Assembly (NCBI GenBank): GCA_027604005.1
Contig: JADGJT010000043.1
Coordinates: 28,187 to 92,186 of the forward strand
Source of the DNA: Dinochytrium kinnereticum
Taxonomy: Eukaryota; Chytridiomycota; Chytridiomycetes; Chytridiales; Chytridiaceae
Length of the DNA: 64,000 bases
Direction of reading: 5' to 3'
The position numbers were made by a program, and so were the translations under genes. The notes beneath the pieces are model-generated. The model was not told where the DNA came from and did no database searches. It saw only the letters and a list, made by a program, of their open reading frames with translations. Numbering within the stretch: position 1 is the stretch's first letter; the number at the start of each line of letters is the position of its first letter. Shown here piece by piece: positions 62,403-64,000 of this stretch.

Positions 62403-63886
62403 ATGGAGAAGGTGAAGCAGCCGGAAACCTGGAACCTTTGATCTAACCAAAGAGATCATCCACCCATTCAGTACTCTAGATGGCGTGACGCCGGAACAGG
62501 GATCGCTCCTTTCATTCCACCCAAGAAACTTCGGTCAAATGATTCGATGATTCATAAGGCTGGTTCGGCGGTCATGGCTTACCTTGTTGGACCGGTTTTG
62601 GCTGTTGTGAGGTTGATCTTGATCGCGGTTGTGGGGTTGGTGCATGCTTTGTTGGACTTTTTGGGGATCGCGGTGAGTGATGATTGTGGGGTCTCTTCTT
62701 TTTTTTTTTTTTTTTTGTTTTGATCTGGAATTGATGGGTCCTCTCCTCCTCATCCTTTCGGGTTTTAGCTCGTTCTTCCGATTTTGAGGAGAGGATGGTC
62801 GAGACTTTTTTCGTTGCTTTTTTTGAGGATGACGATGTGGCTCTTGGGATTTTGGTGGATCAAGTACACCACTGTTTCGTTGAAGAAGGGGTAAAGTCTC
62901 GCACTCTCTCTGAGTTTTATTCAATGCTTGTTATTCTTGTAATATTTATACGTATATTATTTTTTTTTGAAGAGTCAGAGCAAAGCAAGAAAAGCAACGA
63001 TCAGGATCCAAATCTGGCATTCAAGCAGGGGACCTCATCATCAGCAACCACTCCTCTTACATTGACGTTATCATGCTCGAGATGCTGTAAGTCTTTTTCA
63101 CCTGTTCGTAATCAACGGCCCAATAACACCCCGAAAACCAACAGATACTCTCCCAACTACCTCTTTGTCCACCCATCCGGCAAGGTCCAAATCATAACAT
63201 TCCGACAAGCCATCACCCAGTCCACCTCCTACCCCCCAACAGACACAACCCCACCCCCAATCCCATCAACCCCACTGACAACCCTAAAAGAAGCCCTCAA
63301 GACCTCCAAGGCTCATGGAAAACCCCTCTCCCTCTTCCCAGAAGGCACAACCAGCAACAACCGCGGCCTTCTAAAGCTCACCCCAGCCCTCGACCTCGAT
63401 CCAAACCACGATCCCGACACCCGCATCCACGTTGTTGGATTCCGGTACCTCGCTCAGGGGATCTGGGGGGGCGATGAACGCGTCTCTCCAACCTTCACCG
63501 TCTCCACCTGGGTTCACGGTGGGAAGGGGAACCGGGCGTCGGTTTTCGGGATCATGGGGCACACCTTTGCCTTGGCGTCTGAGGTGTCTCATGGGCTTGA
63601 GGTGAGGATCTTGGATGGGGATGAGGCGTTGGAGGCCTTCGCGGTTCGGGATGCGGGAAGGTCGACCTTGGGGGGGTTGGAGGCGTCGTCGACGCTGTCG
63701 GGAAGAGCGGGGTTGCTGTTGGGTCAGGTGACTAGGTTGAGGATGACGGGACTGGCGTTGGAGGATAAGAGGGGGTTCTGGGATTATTATGTGGAGAGAG
63801 AGACGGGGTCTAAGAGGAGTGGGGGAGGGTTGGCGGCTCGGCATGAGATTAGGGATTTGCAGGCTGGATTCAAGAAAGCAAAGTGA
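62403..63886 (+). CDS. LOA1: LOA1/Vps66-like lysophospholipid acyltransferase
   Basis: PlsC-type acyltransferase; yeast Loa1 adds oleate to lysophosphatidic acid in ER and lipid droplets. Exons: 62403-62411, 62472-62672, 62769-62890, 62973-63086, 63145-63886; 395 aa. The first exon codes only Met-Glu-Lys, followed by YSRWRDAGTGIAPFIPP, the family's N-terminal signature. Two hydrophobic segments follow (VLAVVRLILIAVVGLVHALL and a shorter one). Catalytic NHSSYID motif crosses exon 4, and FPEGTTSN is in exon 5. The C-terminus is Gly/Ser-rich. The Met at 62548 would miss the signature and is less likely. The 62673-62768 intron contains a run of about 19 T. Confidence 0.9.
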
Positions 63887-64000
63887 GATGGGCGGGGGGG
63901 GGGAGAGGCGGGGTGGGGTTGGCTTTTTTTGAGTGATTGGGGTTAGGGTTTCCTGAGTCTTTTTTTGGATTTTAATCTTTGCCCCAGGATTTGTTGGGGC

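Overview
The window is a gene-dense stretch of nuclear DNA from a fungus, most likely a zoosporic (flagellated, chytrid-type) lineage. Nearly every gene is split by short spliceosomal introns. The products include fungal or opisthokont housekeeping proteins (IRE1, PKA catalytic subunit, COQ5, ISA1, SFM1, SKT5-like Sel1 protein, VAM7, LOA1). It also keeps a CCDC112-type coiled-coil protein typical of ciliated cells, ATG101 (missing from budding yeast) and a KDM4-type demethylase with an extended PHD finger. The lineage call is inference from gene content; no rRNA or mitochondrial marker is present. I rebuilt exon structures by hand from splice signals, reading frames and protein similarity, and checked nearly all of them by codon arithmetic. 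The main exceptions are the last exon of TFC1, where the phase does not close, and the individual KDM4 junctions, which were read but not all measured.

Layout. 1-10.3 kb, plus strand: 5'-cut SH3 protein, PGM2-type mutase, SNAP-25-type SNARE, CaMK-like kinase. 10.7-14.8 kb, minus: MPO1, ankyrin membrane protein. 15.0-17.4 kb, plus: SFM1, ISA1. 17.6-19.5 kb, minus: FBXO3-like F-box/ApaG protein. 19.7-21.4 kb, plus: epoxide-hydrolase-like enzyme. 21.5-27.4 kb, minus: ankyrin-type protein and a Cys-rich protein of unknown function with a long AUG-free leader. 27.5-30 kb: the only gene-poor part, with microsatellites and what looks like a decayed Ty3/gypsy retroelement. 30-33.8 kb, plus: large low-complexity protein. 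34.5-37.0 kb, minus: VAM7, COQ5. 37.1-39.4 kb, plus: CCDC112. 39.7-42.1 kb, minus: SKT5-like. 42.2-45.1 kb, plus: ARK/AAK kinase, DAP1. 45.2-49.9 kb, minus: IRE1, UBXN1. 50.7-52.2 kb, plus: membrane protein. 52.3-57.1 kb, minus: TFC1, KDM4. 57.6-58.9 kb, plus: PKA. 59.2-59.9 kb, minus: LSM12. 60.2-61.1 kb, plus: unknown. 61.3-62.4 kb, minus: ATG101. 62.4-63.9 kb, plus: LOA1.

The genes do not form one pathway. Several neighbours are suggestive: IRE1 lies 64 bp downstream of UBXN1 (both proteostasis), ATG101 and LOA1 diverge from a 36-bp spacer, and the SKT5-like chitin-synthase activator diverges from an endocytic kinase across 50 bp. Other points worth attention are a CaMK-like kinase whose beta-3 lysine is Arg, two GC-AG introns, introns as short as 31-35 nt, and a sharp drop in intron length from about 36 kb onward.
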